The position numbers and the translations under genes were made by a program. This document shows, one piece after another, positions 35,746-44,718 of a DNA stretch of 64,000 bases; position 1 is the first letter of the stretch, and each line of letters starts with the position of its first letter. This DNA comes from CAZAKZ01 sp964485695 (GTDB lineage Bacteria; Planctomycetota; JAFGQW01). The notes below the pieces were generated by a model. That model did not search any database, was not told where the DNA came from, and saw only the letters and a program-made list of their open reading frames with translations. The DNA lies in contig CAZAKZ010000003.1 of NCBI GenBank assembly GCA_964485695.1, forward strand, positions 34,579 through 98,578. The letters run 5' to 3'.

Positions 35746-35985
35746 ATGCCTCTGAAGAAAAAGGCGTCGATCCTCCTCGCGGTCTGGTACGGTGGCCTAC
35801 TGGGTGCGATCGTCTTTGCTGTTGCCTGGATCGTGGTCGTCCTGGCCTCGGACCTGACATTCTCCTGGACGATGTATGGTATTGTCATGCTGTGTGGAGC
35901 ATTCCTCGGCGTCCTGTTGGGCCTGAAGTTTCCCGGCGCTGTCCGCAAGGTTGGAGAGTTGTTCGGCTCCCTGTGTCCTTTCTGA
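35746..35985 (+). CDS. Small two-helix membrane protein, hypothetical
   Basis: This 79-aa protein has two predicted transmembrane helices (about residues 8-35 and 42-62: ILLAVWYGGLLGAIVFAVAW and a second starting TMYGIVMLCGAFLGV) and a basic N-terminus. I do not recognise the family. It has no strong ribosome-binding site and lies 46 bp before another membrane protein gene. Confidence 0.5.
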   Translation: MPLKKKASILLAVWYGGLLGAIVFAVAWIVVVLASDLTFSWTMYGIVMLCGAFLGVLLGLKFPGAVRKVGELFGSLCPF

Positions 35986-36031
35986 TCTGATCAGCGTGGA
36001 ATGGGTGGGTCAGGAGGAGTGATCCGACAGG

Positions 36032-36574
36032 ATGAAACGAACCGGAATCTTTGCGCTTCTGTTGCTCGTGGCCGGCGTAGCCGACCTGCTGACCACCTAC
36101 CTCGGGTCGCCCGATCTCGCCAAGGAGGCGAATCCGGTGTTCCATGCCCTCGGTGACAGGATGGGCGGGCGGGCGAAACTGATCATGATCAAGGTCGTGG
36201 GGACGGTTGTGGGCATTGCCTGCTTTCATGCGGGAATGGCATGGATCGAGCGAAGGAGAGATCGCATTCCGCCCGGGACCGGATTCATCGCTCTGTGCGG
36301 ACTTCTCTTCTTCAAGGAAAAGGTCTCGGTCACGAGGCTCCTGATCGGCTTGCCCCGAGACTGGGGTGCCGTGGGGGCTCTGTGCTGCCTGACGTTGGCG
36401 ATCGCTCTGGCCCTCGGCGGATTCCTGGGGGCAGCGTCCAATGCGCTGCGCATCATCTCATCCATGACCGGTGTGGTGGTACTCTGGGTGGTGGACGGCG
36501 TGGCCTCGGTGATGATCGCATTGGGCCTGATCCACCGGTTCCTATTCCGGGGCGGGCGTGGCGCGGCCGAATAA
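36032..36574 (+). CDS. Hypothetical membrane protein (DUF5658-like N-terminus)
   Basis: This 180-aa protein has four or five hydrophobic segments. The N-terminal stretch GVADLLTTYLGSPDLAKEANPVFHALG resembles the DxxTTxxxx...EANP pattern of DUF5658-type membrane proteins. The later segments (GAVGALCCLTLAIALALGGF and the next helix) look like a simple membrane bundle. No function can be assigned. CAGGAGGAGTGA at about 36011-36022 is a good ribosome-binding region. Confidence 0.65.
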   Translation: MKRTGIFALLLLVAGVADLLTTYLGSPDLAKEANPVFHALGDRMGGRAKLIMIKVVGTVVGIACFHAGMAWIERRRDRIPPGTGFIALCGLLFFKEKVSVTRLLIGLPRDWGAVGALCCLTLAIALALGGFLGAASNALRIISSMTGVVVLWVVDGVASVMIALGLIHRFLFRGGRGAAE

Positions 36575-36666
36575 TCGACCACTCGCATCGTGAGTGGCCT
36601 TTGTTCGCCCCCTCGAAGGGGGCTCACAATGCACACCGCTGGGAACTCGCCGGATTTCATCCGCAG

Positions 36667-36692
36667 TGAATGAGTCGAAACTGACTCATTCA
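36667..36692. repeat. Perfect inverted repeat beside the insertion element
   Basis: TGAATGAGTC (36667-36676) and GACTCATTCA (36683-36692) form a perfect 10-bp hairpin with a 6-nt loop. A second, nearly identical stem (arm at 36716-36728) was interrupted by the insertion element. The two may have been tandem terminators or protein-binding palindromes. Confidence 0.6.
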
Positions 36693-36740
36693 GGGCCGAT
36701 GAAGTGCTTCATGGCGGGTGAGTGAGTCTGTTTTGACTCA

Positions 36741-37288
36741 AGGGGGTATCCACTTCGCTCTACCACCCACAACATGTAGTATGGAGGCATGGCTTTCAGT
36801 GATGTCCCGCGCCCGATCGGCGGGGTTGACTACCCCAGGACGCTGCAGGAATTCGACGAGTGGTTCACGTCGGAGTCAGCTTGTGTTGCGTACTTGCTCC
36901 GTGTTCGGTGGCCAAAAGGTTTTTGCTGCCCAAACTGTCAGGGGCCGAAAGCGTGCCTCACCGGCAGAGGCCAACATAAGTGCCTCAAGTGCCATCGCCA
37001 GACGTCTCCAACTGCGGGGACCCTCTTTGAAGGCACGCGGAAACCCTTGCGTATGTGGTTCCAAGCCATGTGGTACGTAACGAGTCAAAAGCTGGAAGGC
37101 AGTGCATTGGGGCTACAGCGTGTCCTGGGCCTCGGCAGCTATCAAACAGCCTGGGCTTGGCTCCACAAACTTCGGCGGGCGATGGTCCAACCTGGGCGGG
37201 ACCGCCTGCCCTACAAGCGAATAGTGGCTGACACCGATCACCAGGATCACAACATATAGTAGGTGGTAGAGCGAAGTGGATACCCCCT
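36741..37288 (+). mobile_element. Internally deleted IS1595-family element with intact ends
   Basis: The element is 548 bp long. Its 27-bp terminal inverted repeats at 36741-36767 and 37262-37288 are perfect and begin AGGGGGTATCC. They are flanked by the 8-bp direct repeat TTGACTCA at 36733-36740 and 37289-37296, the target duplication length expected of IS1595. Full IS1595 elements are usually about 0.8-1.1 kb, so this copy has lost the DDE part of its transposase gene. It could be moved only by a transposase supplied elsewhere in the genome. Confidence 0.88.
36789..37259 (+). pseudogene. Truncated IS1595-family (ISXO2-like) transposase
   Basis: The 156-aa product keeps the N-terminal zinc ribbon (CPNC near residue 48 and KCLKCHRQTSPTAGTLFEGTRKPL after it) and the helical region ending TAWAWLHKLRRAM. 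In intact ISXO2-like transposases the next segment is VEVDETY with the first catalytic Asp. Here it is replaced after GRDRL by about 16 unrelated residues and a stop. The whole DDE catalytic domain is missing, so the protein cannot transpose DNA. It may still bind the ends. The deletion junction is near 37210. Confidence 0.85.
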
Positions 37289-37310
37289 TTGACTCATTCA
37301 CCCTCAATGA

Positions 37311-37345
37311 AATCAAAGAAGGGGGCTGCAGGTGCGCCCCCCTTC
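37311..37345 (-). terminator. Possible terminator of the GT39-like gene
   Basis: GAAGGGGGC at 37318-37326 pairs with GCCCCCCTTC at 37336-37345 (one bulged C) and overlaps the stop codon. On the minus strand TTTGATT follows. The T run is short, so confidence is moderate. Confidence 0.5.
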
Positions 37346-38981
37346 ACGAACGCCTTCTCTCCTTCTTTTCCAGGAGAAGAAACACCCATTCGAGGCTTTC
37401 CGCACCCCGGAGGCCGGCCGGCCAGTGTTCGATGATGCGGTAATCCGCGGGATTTAGCTTGTAGACCTTCTCGACGTCTTCGGCGCTCAAGCTCTTGTAC
37501 CGGCCGAGGAACATCTTCGGGCACATCAACACCACGAGATCACCGGCCTCGTACCCGGCTTCCTTCTGAAAGACGTACTTCTCGTACTTGTCGAGGCCTC
37601 GGTCGTACCGCCAGGGCACCAGGAGCCCGTACGCGTAGATGACGTGGCCGTTCATCTCGTCGAGTTCCACGTATCCCGTCTCGTCGATGAACAGGCTCTC
37701 GTGGATCAGGAGCCGCCGCTCCCCGGCTTTCTTTCTGGACCGTTCGATGGCCTGGAACGCGCCGCTGTAGAAGTAGGGATTTGCCCGGGTCCGGTAGCGG
37801 GCCGTGTAATACGCCAGGAGGCCGGCGCCCTGGAGGAGGGAGAGGGAGAGCAGCCCCACCGCCATGGCTTTCAGGGGCTTATTTCCGCCCCGGGTCAGGA
37901 GCCAGTCCGCGCCCTGGCCCGCCAGGATGACCAGGAAAGGGAGCACGTGGAGGGTACGGAGGTTGTGCATCGGCTCCAGCGTGGCGATGGCCGGCAGGGG
38001 AAACACGAGCAGTCCCCAGAGGAGAAACACCTGCTTGATGTCCCTCCAGTTCCGCAAAGAACGCCACAGCCCGATGACCACGAGGGGGAGAAAGGCGAGG
38101 TAGGTCTCCCCGCCCGGGCCGAAGTGGTGGCGGAGATTCGAGTCACCGTCGAACCACAGGAAGGAGAAGACGATCTTCAGGTAATTCAGGGGAGCCCGGG
38201 TGAACAGATCACCGTGGATGCCCTTCTTCAGGCCCGAGACTTCCATGTAGCGGCCTTCCAGCAGGCCTGAGAATATCAGCCACTGGATGAGCAGCGGGAC
38301 CACGGCGACCACGAAGGCGATGACCGAGATCGGGATCCCCCGCCGGTGCTTCCCCCCCTTCAGCCACGAGGCCGCCAGGAAGAAGCCGAAGAACACCACC
38401 ACCAGAAACCGGGCGCTGGTGTAGGCATAGACCGCGCCCCCCCAGGCCAGACCCCCGAGGGCATGGGCCCAGAAGGTTCCCTTCTCGAGGGCGCGAAACC
38501 AGAAGTACCACGCCACCACGAGCATCAACACCAGGGCGTTGACCTCCATGATCAGGCGCTTCACGGCCAGAAGGGACGGGCTGAGAAAGAAGAGGACCAT
38601 GGCGAGAGCGGACAGGCGGCGGTCCCACCCGTAGCAGCGGGTCAGGCGGAAGAACACGAGGGAGGCGGCAACGATCATCAGGACACTGAAGGTGCGCAGT
38701 ACGGCCGGCGTCGGCCCGAACACCCATGCCACCGGAGCGGCCAGGTAGAGATAGACGTGGTCGTAGAGCGGGAACGAGAGCCCCCACATGTCCCCGCCGG
38801 TCTCCACGAGGTGGCGCAGCTGGTTCAGCTTGAAGATCTCGTCGGCATAGAGGCCGTCGGGGATTCCGCCCGGATCCCACGGACAGATGGACAGGATGAC
38901 CGAGACCGTGAAGATGCCCCAGAGGAGGCCTTCCACCACCGAGATCCGCGGACGCGGCTCTTCGGCCCTGTCACGCTCCAT
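37344..38981 (-). CDS. GT39/ArnT-like membrane glycosyltransferase (dolichyl-phosphate-mannose mannosyltransferase-like)
   Basis: This 545-aa polytopic protein has about 11-12 hydrophobic helices in its first 400 residues and a soluble C-terminal region. The first extracytoplasmic loop reads GIPDGLYADEIFKLNQLRHL, in the place where ArnT/PMT enzymes have a catalytic acidic pair. Long hydrophobic helices such as LALVLFFLSP-type and WYFWFRALEKG segments follow. Such GT-C enzymes transfer a sugar from a polyprenyl phosphate to lipid, protein or glycan outside the cytoplasmic membrane. It is the last of three leftward glycosyltransferase genes, 11 bp after the previous one. The substrate is unknown. 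Confidence 0.75.
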   Translation of the reverse strand: MERDRAEEPRPRISVVEGLLWGIFTVSVILSICPWDPGGIPDGLYADEIFKLNQLRHLVETGGDMWGLSFPLYDHVYLYLAAPVAWVFGPTPAVLRTFSVLMIVAASLVFFRLTRCYGWDRRLSALAMVLFFLSPSLLAVKRLIMEVNALVLMLVVAWYFWFRALEKGTFWAHALGGLAWGGAVYAYTSARFLVVVFFGFFLAASWLKGGKHRRGIPISVIAFVVAVVPLLIQWLIFSGLLEGRYMEVSGLKKGIHGDLFTRAPLNYLKIVFSFLWFDGDSNLRHHFGPGGETYLAFLPLVVIGLWRSLRNWRDIKQVFLLWGLLVFPLPAIATLEPMHNLRTLHVLPFLVILAGQGADWLLTRGGNKPLKAMAVGLLSLSLLQGAGLLAYYTARYRTRANPYFYSGAFQAIERSRKKAGERRLLIHESLFIDETGYVELDEMNGHVIYAYGLLVPWRYDRGLDKYEKYVFQKEAGYEAGDLVVLMCPKMFLGRYKSLSAEDVEKVYKLNPADYRIIEHWPAGLRGAESLEWVFLLLEKKERRRS

Positions 38982-38992
38982 GTCGGCCCCGT

Positions 38993-40210
38993 TCAGTCAC
39001 GGCTGTCGTTCTTCTTCGCGGTAACTTTCCGAATCAGATCCATATATGTCTGGAAGTGGCGTTCCTCCGTCCAGTACCGCCTGTAGGCGCGATATCCCCT
39101 GTCCCCCAGATCATCGCGGAGCGAGGCGTTCGACGCCAGGGTCTCCATGGCCTCCAGCAATCCCGCCTCGTCGTCATAGACCAGGCCGCCCCCGCTCTGA
39201 TCCAGGATCTCCGGGAGTGCACCCGAGCGGTTGACAATGACGGGAGTCCGGTGCGAAAAGGCCTCGATGACGACCAGGCCGAAGGGCTCGTACCACAGGG
39301 AGGGGACCACCACCGCAACGGCGTTCCTGTAGAGACGCTTCAGCTCCCCGAAACTCTGCTGGCCCAGGAACTCGATATGATCCACGCCGCGGGCGAGTCT
39401 CCTCAGCGTCCTGACGTACCCCCCTTTCCCGGCGATCAGGAGGCGGCTCTTCCCGTGCCGCCGGATCGCCCGGATGACCATCTGGAGCCCCTTGTTCTTC
39501 TCGAGGCGCCCGACGAAGAGGAAATAGGGCCGCGTGGGAGGTGCGTCCTCCTGCACTTCTTCCACGGGCTCGGGGAGAAAATTCGGAATGTGTTCCATCG
39601 GAACGTCCAGACCCATCTCGCGGATCTTCTCGATCATGAACTTGCTGGGAGAAATGAAGGCGTCGACATGCCCGATTTTCTTCTCGATCAATCCGGAGTA
39701 TCTCCAGATCTGCGGAGGCCTGCCCGCGTGAATCAAACAGAAGAAGCAGTTTCTCTTGACGCAGGGCCTCCTCTTGAACTTCCACAATATGGACAGTGGA
39801 CAGACGAGCCAGTACTCGTGGTTCGTGTAGAGCTTCACCGCCTTCCCCATTCCCAAGATCCCCGGCCCTCCGACGAGAGAAATGTTGTGAAAGTGGATGA
39901 CGTCGTACTCTGATCCGGAAAAAATCCTGCCCAGCTTCTTCTTCTTCAACACCGGCCGTCCGGTCTGGTGCGTGAGGAGGGGGGAGACAAATCCCAGTCT
40001 GCTCTTCAGCCTGTGGATATGGACGTTCGGGTGGCTGGGATTGGTGTCCTCCGGGGCGGCAAGGTCGAAGAAGTGAAAGGAATCGAGGCAGTGAACCACA
40101 TCCACGCGGTGCCCCCGCCTGGCCAGCTCGTTCGACAGGCGATACACGAATATCCCGTCTCCGCCAAAGTTGTACGGAGGATAGAACGTGGTCACCATGC
40201 AGAACTTCAT
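38993..40210 (-). CDS. GT4 family glycosyltransferase
   Basis: This 405-aa GT-B enzyme opens with KFCMVTTFYPPYNFGGDGIFVYRLSNELARRGH, the usual N-terminal acceptor-side motif. The donor-binding part shows FVGRLEKNKGLQ and then YEPFGLVVIEAFSHRTPVIVNRSGALPEIL with the E-x7-E-type pair. GT4 enzymes are retaining transferases that use nucleotide sugars. The ATG at 40210, 7 bp after the previous stop, fits the family start. It is likely co-transcribed with the GT4 gene upstream and the GT39-like gene downstream for a surface polysaccharide or glycoconjugate. Confidence 0.88.
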   Translation of the reverse strand: MKFCMVTTFYPPYNFGGDGIFVYRLSNELARRGHRVDVVHCLDSFHFFDLAAPEDTNPSHPNVHIHRLKSRLGFVSPLLTHQTGRPVLKKKKLGRIFSGSEYDVIHFHNISLVGGPGILGMGKAVKLYTNHEYWLVCPLSILWKFKRRPCVKRNCFFCLIHAGRPPQIWRYSGLIEKKIGHVDAFISPSKFMIEKIREMGLDVPMEHIPNFLPEPVEEVQEDAPPTRPYFLFVGRLEKNKGLQMVIRAIRRHGKSRLLIAGKGGYVRTLRRLARGVDHIEFLGQQSFGELKRLYRNAVAVVVPSLWYEPFGLVVIEAFSHRTPVIVNRSGALPEILDQSGGGLVYDDEAGLLEAMETLASNASLRDDLGDRGYRAYRRYWTEERHFQTYMDLIRKVTAKKNDSRD

Positions 40211-40217
40211 GAGCCGA

Positions 40218-41402
40218 TCACGATGCGTGCAGGCCTTCAAGAATAGCTACCGTATCCTGGGCCGCCGATTCCCAGGAATACTCCTGCGCCTTCTTCAAGG
40301 CAATAGCACTCATCTCCCTCCTCTTCACTTCGTCCGAGAGCAGGGTCTCGAGGGCAGCCAGCATTTCGGTACGGCTATGCGGATCAAACAGGCATCCCGC
40401 TCCGCCCACCACCTCGGGCAGGGAGCCGGTGCTTGCTGCGGCCACCGGCGTCCCGCAGGCCATCGCCTCGACGGCGGGGAGGCCGAATCCCTCCAGGAAC
40501 GACGGCAGAACCAGCATTGTGGCCGCATTGTACAGGAATGCGAGGTCACGATCCTCGACAAAGCCCGTGAAGATCACCTTTTTCCCGAGGCCGAGCCTGT
40601 CCACCTTGTCTCTGAGGACAGAATAGTCCGTTAAGAAGGCGTCGTGCTCGATGTCCCCGACCAGGAGGAGCGTGACATCGGAATGGGCCGGCATGTTCAC
40701 CATTCGACCGTACACATCCACGAGGGCACTCAGGTTCTTGTGAGGACTGATGCCGCCGACATACAGGATGAAGCGGGATCCGGCTTCGATGCCGTACTGC
40801 TCCAGGATACGGTCCATCTCAAAGCCGTGGGGAAGAACCCTGAAGGTCTCCTCCGGAGCTTCACTGATCGATCGCACTCGCGAACCCGGCAATGAGAAGT
40901 GCCGGAGAATTTCCCTCCTCGAAAACTCGGATACCGTGAGGATGAGGTCGGCTCGCCGTACGGCAAGGCGTTCCTTCAGTTTCCAGAACAGCGCCCGCGT
41001 CCTGTTCGAAAAGGCCAGATCAGGCAGGGATTCCGCAATCAGGTCGTGGAGGGTGACCACGACCTTGACCCTCCTGTTGAGGACGGGGAAGTAGGTATAG
41101 ACGGCGGGAAAGAAGAACACGTCCACATCGACCTTCATGGCCGCCCGGGTCATGGCCATGAGGTCTCGAATGGACCGGCTCCCGGACGCGGATGCCGCCC
41201 TTGTCGGGGAGACGCGCGTCGGCACCTTGACCAGGTCCGCGCCCGGGAGAAATCCATCGGCCGAAGAAGCCGTGGCTTCATCGGCGAAGAAGACGTAGTC
41301 GTTCTCTTGATCAACGGCGACGATGGCCTTGAGCAGCTCCCGGGTGAACCGCCCGAATCCCCGCCTGTTCGACCAGCAGCAGGCGTCAACGCCGATCCTC
41401 AT
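40218..41402 (-). CDS. GT4 family glycosyltransferase
   Basis: This 394-aa GT-B enzyme starts MRIGVDACCWSNRRGFGRFTRELL and has VTLHDLIAESLPD and TVSEFSRREI in the first domain. The donor domain carries ILYVGGISPHKNL and FLEGFGLPAVEAMACGTPVAAASTGSLPEVVG, which matches mannosyl- or rhamnosyltransferases of the WbdA/MtfB type. It is the first of three leftward genes encoding glycosyltransferases. The sugar cannot be determined. Confidence 0.88.
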   Translation of the reverse strand: MRIGVDACCWSNRRGFGRFTRELLKAIVAVDQENDYVFFADEATASSADGFLPGADLVKVPTRVSPTRAASASGSRSIRDLMAMTRAAMKVDVDVFFFPAVYTYFPVLNRRVKVVVTLHDLIAESLPDLAFSNRTRALFWKLKERLAVRRADLILTVSEFSRREILRHFSLPGSRVRSISEAPEETFRVLPHGFEMDRILEQYGIEAGSRFILYVGGISPHKNLSALVDVYGRMVNMPAHSDVTLLLVGDIEHDAFLTDYSVLRDKVDRLGLGKKVIFTGFVEDRDLAFLYNAATMLVLPSFLEGFGLPAVEAMACGTPVAAASTGSLPEVVGGAGCLFDPHSRTEMLAALETLLSDEVKRREMSAIALKKAQEYSWESAAQDTVAILEGLHAS

Positions 41403-41526
41403 TCCCTCTTCGCCTCCGAAAACAGGGGATCATGTTTCGTAGCAGCCGGCATCCATAGCAGCCTCGGTATTGCCGAATCCCAAAATACGCGGCCCGTGGG
41501 GAAATCGCAAGGCGGATACCGGATCA

Positions 41527-41576
41527 GAAAAAAGGGGCCGCCGCTCCCGGGGCATTTCCTCGGGAACAGCGGCCCC
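41527..41576 (-). terminator. Rho-independent terminator after giant protein A
   Basis: On the minus strand GGGGCCGCTG opens a long GC-rich stem (41576 to 41534) whose second arm ends GGCGGCCCC and is followed by TTTTTT (41533-41528). It lies 20 bp beyond the stop codon of the gene at 41596. Confidence 0.88.
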
Positions 41577-41595
41577 AATAATCAGCCTTTTTCAA

Positions 41596-44500
41596 TCAAA
41601 AGAGTATCGCCACGGAGTGGATCGTGACGAGGTTCTGCGGGGGCTGACCCTTCACGCGCTTGCCCACATCGATGACCAGCTTGAACCGGATGTGCTGCAT
41701 CCCCCCCTTGACCCGGATCTTCGAGATATCGGCCGTGTAGCTGTTGTGCTGCGGAAACCAGGAGGCCGGATTGGGATCGGGCTTGCCGCTGAGGTCCGGG
41801 GCGCCCTGGAAGAAGATGTAGACCTTCTGGTTCGGCCCCGGCGGATTCGTGAAGATCATGTCTCCGCCCGGAAATACCTCCCCGGTCTTGGGATCGCTGA
41901 AGTTGAAGGCCCACCGCGGATGCGCAAGGCCCGAATCGTAGAAGAGGGAGTAGGCCTCGGACATGCCGTTCATCGGAGGATCGAACAGGGCCCGGCCCTT
42001 CACCGGGGCGGGAAAGAGGCTGGATGAGCGAAGGTCGGGATTGCCCCCCCGGTCCCGGAGGATGAGGTAGCCGTCTCCGCCGTTTCCGGTGCGCGTCGGC
42101 GTGGGTGGATTGGGATTCCCCGTCCCCCCCCGGGCATCGAGAGTGGCCCCGTTCTCGACCACCAGGGAGGTGCCGCTCAGCCAGAGGGAGCCGCCGGACC
42201 CGCCGGCTCCCCACCCGCCGCTGACGGTGGTGCTGCTCACCACGGTCGAGTGGCCGCGCCCGCCGCTGCCGCCCCGGGCCAGGATCGAGGCGCCCGACTT
42301 CACGTTGACGGTTTCGAAGCAGGCGAACTCCACGCCGCCGCCGGCGCCGCCGCCGGACCCGGCCACGATGTCGTTCTTGGGACTCGGATTGCCGGTCGTG
42401 ATGGCCGCGTTGCCCCCGCCGCCGCCGCCCGTACCGGCCGTGGGAGATGAGACTCCGGTGGGTCCGGTGGCCACGATCCATTTGACGGTGGGTTCGCGAC
42501 CGTAGGCGCCGATGTTGGAGCACAGGTAGTCGGTCTGGATGCCCGAGGTGCCGTGGCCGCCGCCGTTGCCGCTGCAGCCGCTTCTCAGAATCATCCCGGA
42601 GGGAAGGCCCCGGTTGCCGCCGGTGCCGCCGCCGCAATTGGGCTCGACCACAGTGATGAGGCGGTTGTCGGACTTGTTGACCTCCCCGCATCGATTCGCC
42701 TTGGGGTATCCCGGGCCCCCTCTCAGCTCCATGGGCAGCGTGCCGATGGGATGCAAGGGATGCACGTTGGAGGCGCCGCCCGCGCCCGCGCCCGGCCCGC
42801 CGCGGCCCCCGGGCACCCGGCCCGCCTGAGAGGCCTGGCCCGGCGGACCCGCCAGGCCGTTCAGGCCGGAGGCATTCACCGTGCCCGCAACAGTACAGTT
42901 CCCCTGGACCTGGATCCGGATGGGGTAGGGCCCTACCAGGGTCAGCACACCCGTGGACTGGATGTTCACGGACCTGTAGTGCCACTCCACCACCCCGTTG
43001 GGCCCGGGTTTCCTGGTGCTGGAATCCAGGGTCAGGAGGCCGCCCAGGTTGAGGTCCCCGTCCGCGCCGGTGCCGCCGTACCCGAAGGTGGCGAAGAGCC
43101 CGGGCTTGCCGGGTCCGCGGGTCCACAGCGCCGTGGTTCTGGCCGTGTCCGCCATCTTGGTATCCTGGAACGGTTCCCGGATGAACCTGGCCGGCTCCAG
43201 CAGCGTGAGGTCGATGAGGCGGGTCATGTTCCCCACGATGCCGCCGGCCCCCGCCATGGCCACCACCCCCTGCACGTAGACCGGGACACCGGTCAGGAAC
43301 GGGCTGGGGGGCACCTGGACCAGGATCTGGCCGCGGGTCGAACCCCCGCCCAGGTAGGACAGCCGGGGGCCGATGAGCATCTGGCCGAACGGCTGGATCA
43401 GCTGCGTCCCCGCGTCCGGACTCCAGAACAGGTGGAAGATGGAGCCTGTGGGTCCGAGCACGTCGAACAGGATAATGCTCCCGGTCCACGGGGTCCCCTG
43501 CACGATCACCTTCGCCCTGGAATACTCGTCCGCGCCGATGTCCGCGCGCGCTGCGTCTCCCTTCAGGCCGTCGAGGTCGCCGTCCAGGAACCGGGGATGG
43601 CCGTCCCAATCCGGGTGGTTCACGGCCGTGTCCTTCAGGTTGACGCCCGCATCGATGAGGGGCGAGGCGGCCGTGAGGTGATAGTCACCCTGCCCGGCGA
43701 ACACGGGGTCCTTGGACACGTCGTTCTTGCCCGGAGCCACGCCGACGTAGTTCCCCCCGGCGTTGTGCCACAGATCGTTGTGTTCCAGAGCCGGGCTGCC
43801 CGCCAGCACGTGGATGCCGCCGCCGTTTTTGTTCCAGGCCACGATGTTGTTGGCCATGCGGGTGCCCGGCCGGGCGCCCTGGCCGAGGAAGATCCCGCCG
43901 CCCCGGACCTCGGCAGGGGCGGTCACTTCGTTTTGAACCACGGTGTTGTTCAGGAGGTGGGCCGGTCCTCCGAAAACGGCCACGCCGCCCCCGAGCGCCG
44001 ATACGTTCGAGGCGCAGGTATTGTCGGCGATAATGTTCCCCGACAGGATCGCTCCCGAGGCCAACACGCCGTCCACGTAGACGCCTCCCCCCTCCGCCAT
44101 GAGACTTCCGTAGCAGGTATTTCCCAGGATCCGGTTGCCCTGGATCTCGGGCGCGCCGCCTCCGGTGACGCAGATCCCGGCGCCGCGGCCCCGGCCCCCG
44201 TTCAGGAGCTGGTTGCCTGAGATGAGGTTCCGATCCAGGAGGGGCGATCCGCCGCCCGAGACGAGGATCCCCGCCCCGTTGTTCTCCGTGGCATGGGTCC
44301 CGCGGTTCCCGACGATGCGGTTGTAACGGAGCGTGGGCGAGGAGAGGATCCGCACGCCCGCACCCTCCCTGTCCTGGCCGCCCGTCAGGGTGAAGCCCTG
44401 GAGCAGAGTGGCGCGCGTCAAACCGGATGGAAACTGCACCACCCGGCCCCGGCTGCCGCCGTCGATGACGGTCCTGTCGGCTCCGCTTACGGACACGAGG

Positions 44501-44700
44501 CGGATGCCGTCCACCTTGGGCCAGAAGAGGTTTTCAACGTAGATGCCCGGGTCCACCAGGATGGTCGTTCCCGGGGTTGCAGCCACCAGCGCCTGCTGGA
44601 TGGTGGCATAGTGGGCCGGTACCTTGAATACCTGGGCGCCGGCCGGCCCGGCCAAGAGCCCGAGCACCACAGCGATTGCCACGATATGCATGTTCTTCAT
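41596..44700 (-). CDS. Giant secreted beta-helix/glycine-rich protein A
   Basis: This 1034-aa protein has a signal peptide (MKNMHIVAIAVVLGLLAGPAGA). Residues about 25-370 are a right-handed parallel beta-helix of the NosD/DUF1565 kind (TIQQALVAATPGTTILVDPG, GFTLTGGQDREGAGV, rung repeats NRIVGNRG), ending in DYHLTAASPLIDAG and ADIGADE. Next comes the shared beta-sandwich module (about 375-490). A glycine-rich domain follows with four cysteines (CGEVNKSDN, PNCGGGTGG, SGCSGNGGG, YLCSNIGAYGRE), repeated GGAGG blocks and a terminal beta domain. It lies 18 bp downstream of gene B and is probably co-transcribed. It is likely a surface fibre, adhesin or sheath component; no catalytic site is recognised. 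GTG 44718 is an alternative start. Confidence 0.85.
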   Translation of the reverse strand: MKNMHIVAIAVVLGLLAGPAGAQVFKVPAHYATIQQALVAATPGTTILVDPGIYVENLFWPKVDGIRLVSVSGADRTVIDGGSRGRVVQFPSGLTRATLLQGFTLTGGQDREGAGVRILSSPTLRYNRIVGNRGTHATENNGAGILVSGGGSPLLDRNLISGNQLLNGGRGRGAGICVTGGGAPEIQGNRILGNTCYGSLMAEGGGVYVDGVLASGAILSGNIIADNTCASNVSALGGGVAVFGGPAHLLNNTVVQNEVTAPAEVRGGGIFLGQGARPGTRMANNIVAWNKNGGGIHVLAGSPALEHNDLWHNAGGNYVGVAPGKNDVSKDPVFAGQGDYHLTAASPLIDAGVNLKDTAVNHPDWDGHPRFLDGDLDGLKGDAARADIGADEYSRAKVIVQGTPWTGSIILFDVLGPTGSIFHLFWSPDAGTQLIQPFGQMLIGPRLSYLGGGSTRGQILVQVPPSPFLTGVPVYVQGVVAMAGAGGIVGNMTRLIDLTLLEPARFIREPFQDTKMADTARTTALWTRGPGKPGLFATFGYGGTGADGDLNLGGLLTLDSSTRKPGPNGVVEWHYRSVNIQSTGVLTLVGPYPIRIQVQGNCTVAGTVNASGLNGLAGPPGQASQAGRVPGGRGGPGAGAGGASNVHPLHPIGTLPMELRGGPGYPKANRCGEVNKSDNRLITVVEPNCGGGTGGNRGLPSGMILRSGCSGNGGGHGTSGIQTDYLCSNIGAYGREPTVKWIVATGPTGVSSPTAGTGGGGGGNAAITTGNPSPKNDIVAGSGGGAGGGVEFACFETVNVKSGASILARGGSGGRGHSTVVSSTTVSGGWGAGGSGGSLWLSGTSLVVENGATLDARGGTGNPNPPTPTRTGNGGDGYLILRDRGGNPDLRSSSLFPAPVKGRALFDPPMNGMSEAYSLFYDSGLAHPRWAFNFSDPKTGEVFPGGDMIFTNPPGPNQKVYIFFQGAPDLSGKPDPNPASWFPQHNSYTADISKIRVKGGMQHIRFKLVIDVGKRVKGQPPQNLVTIHSVAILF

Positions 44701-44718
44701 TGCTCTACCCAATCTCAC

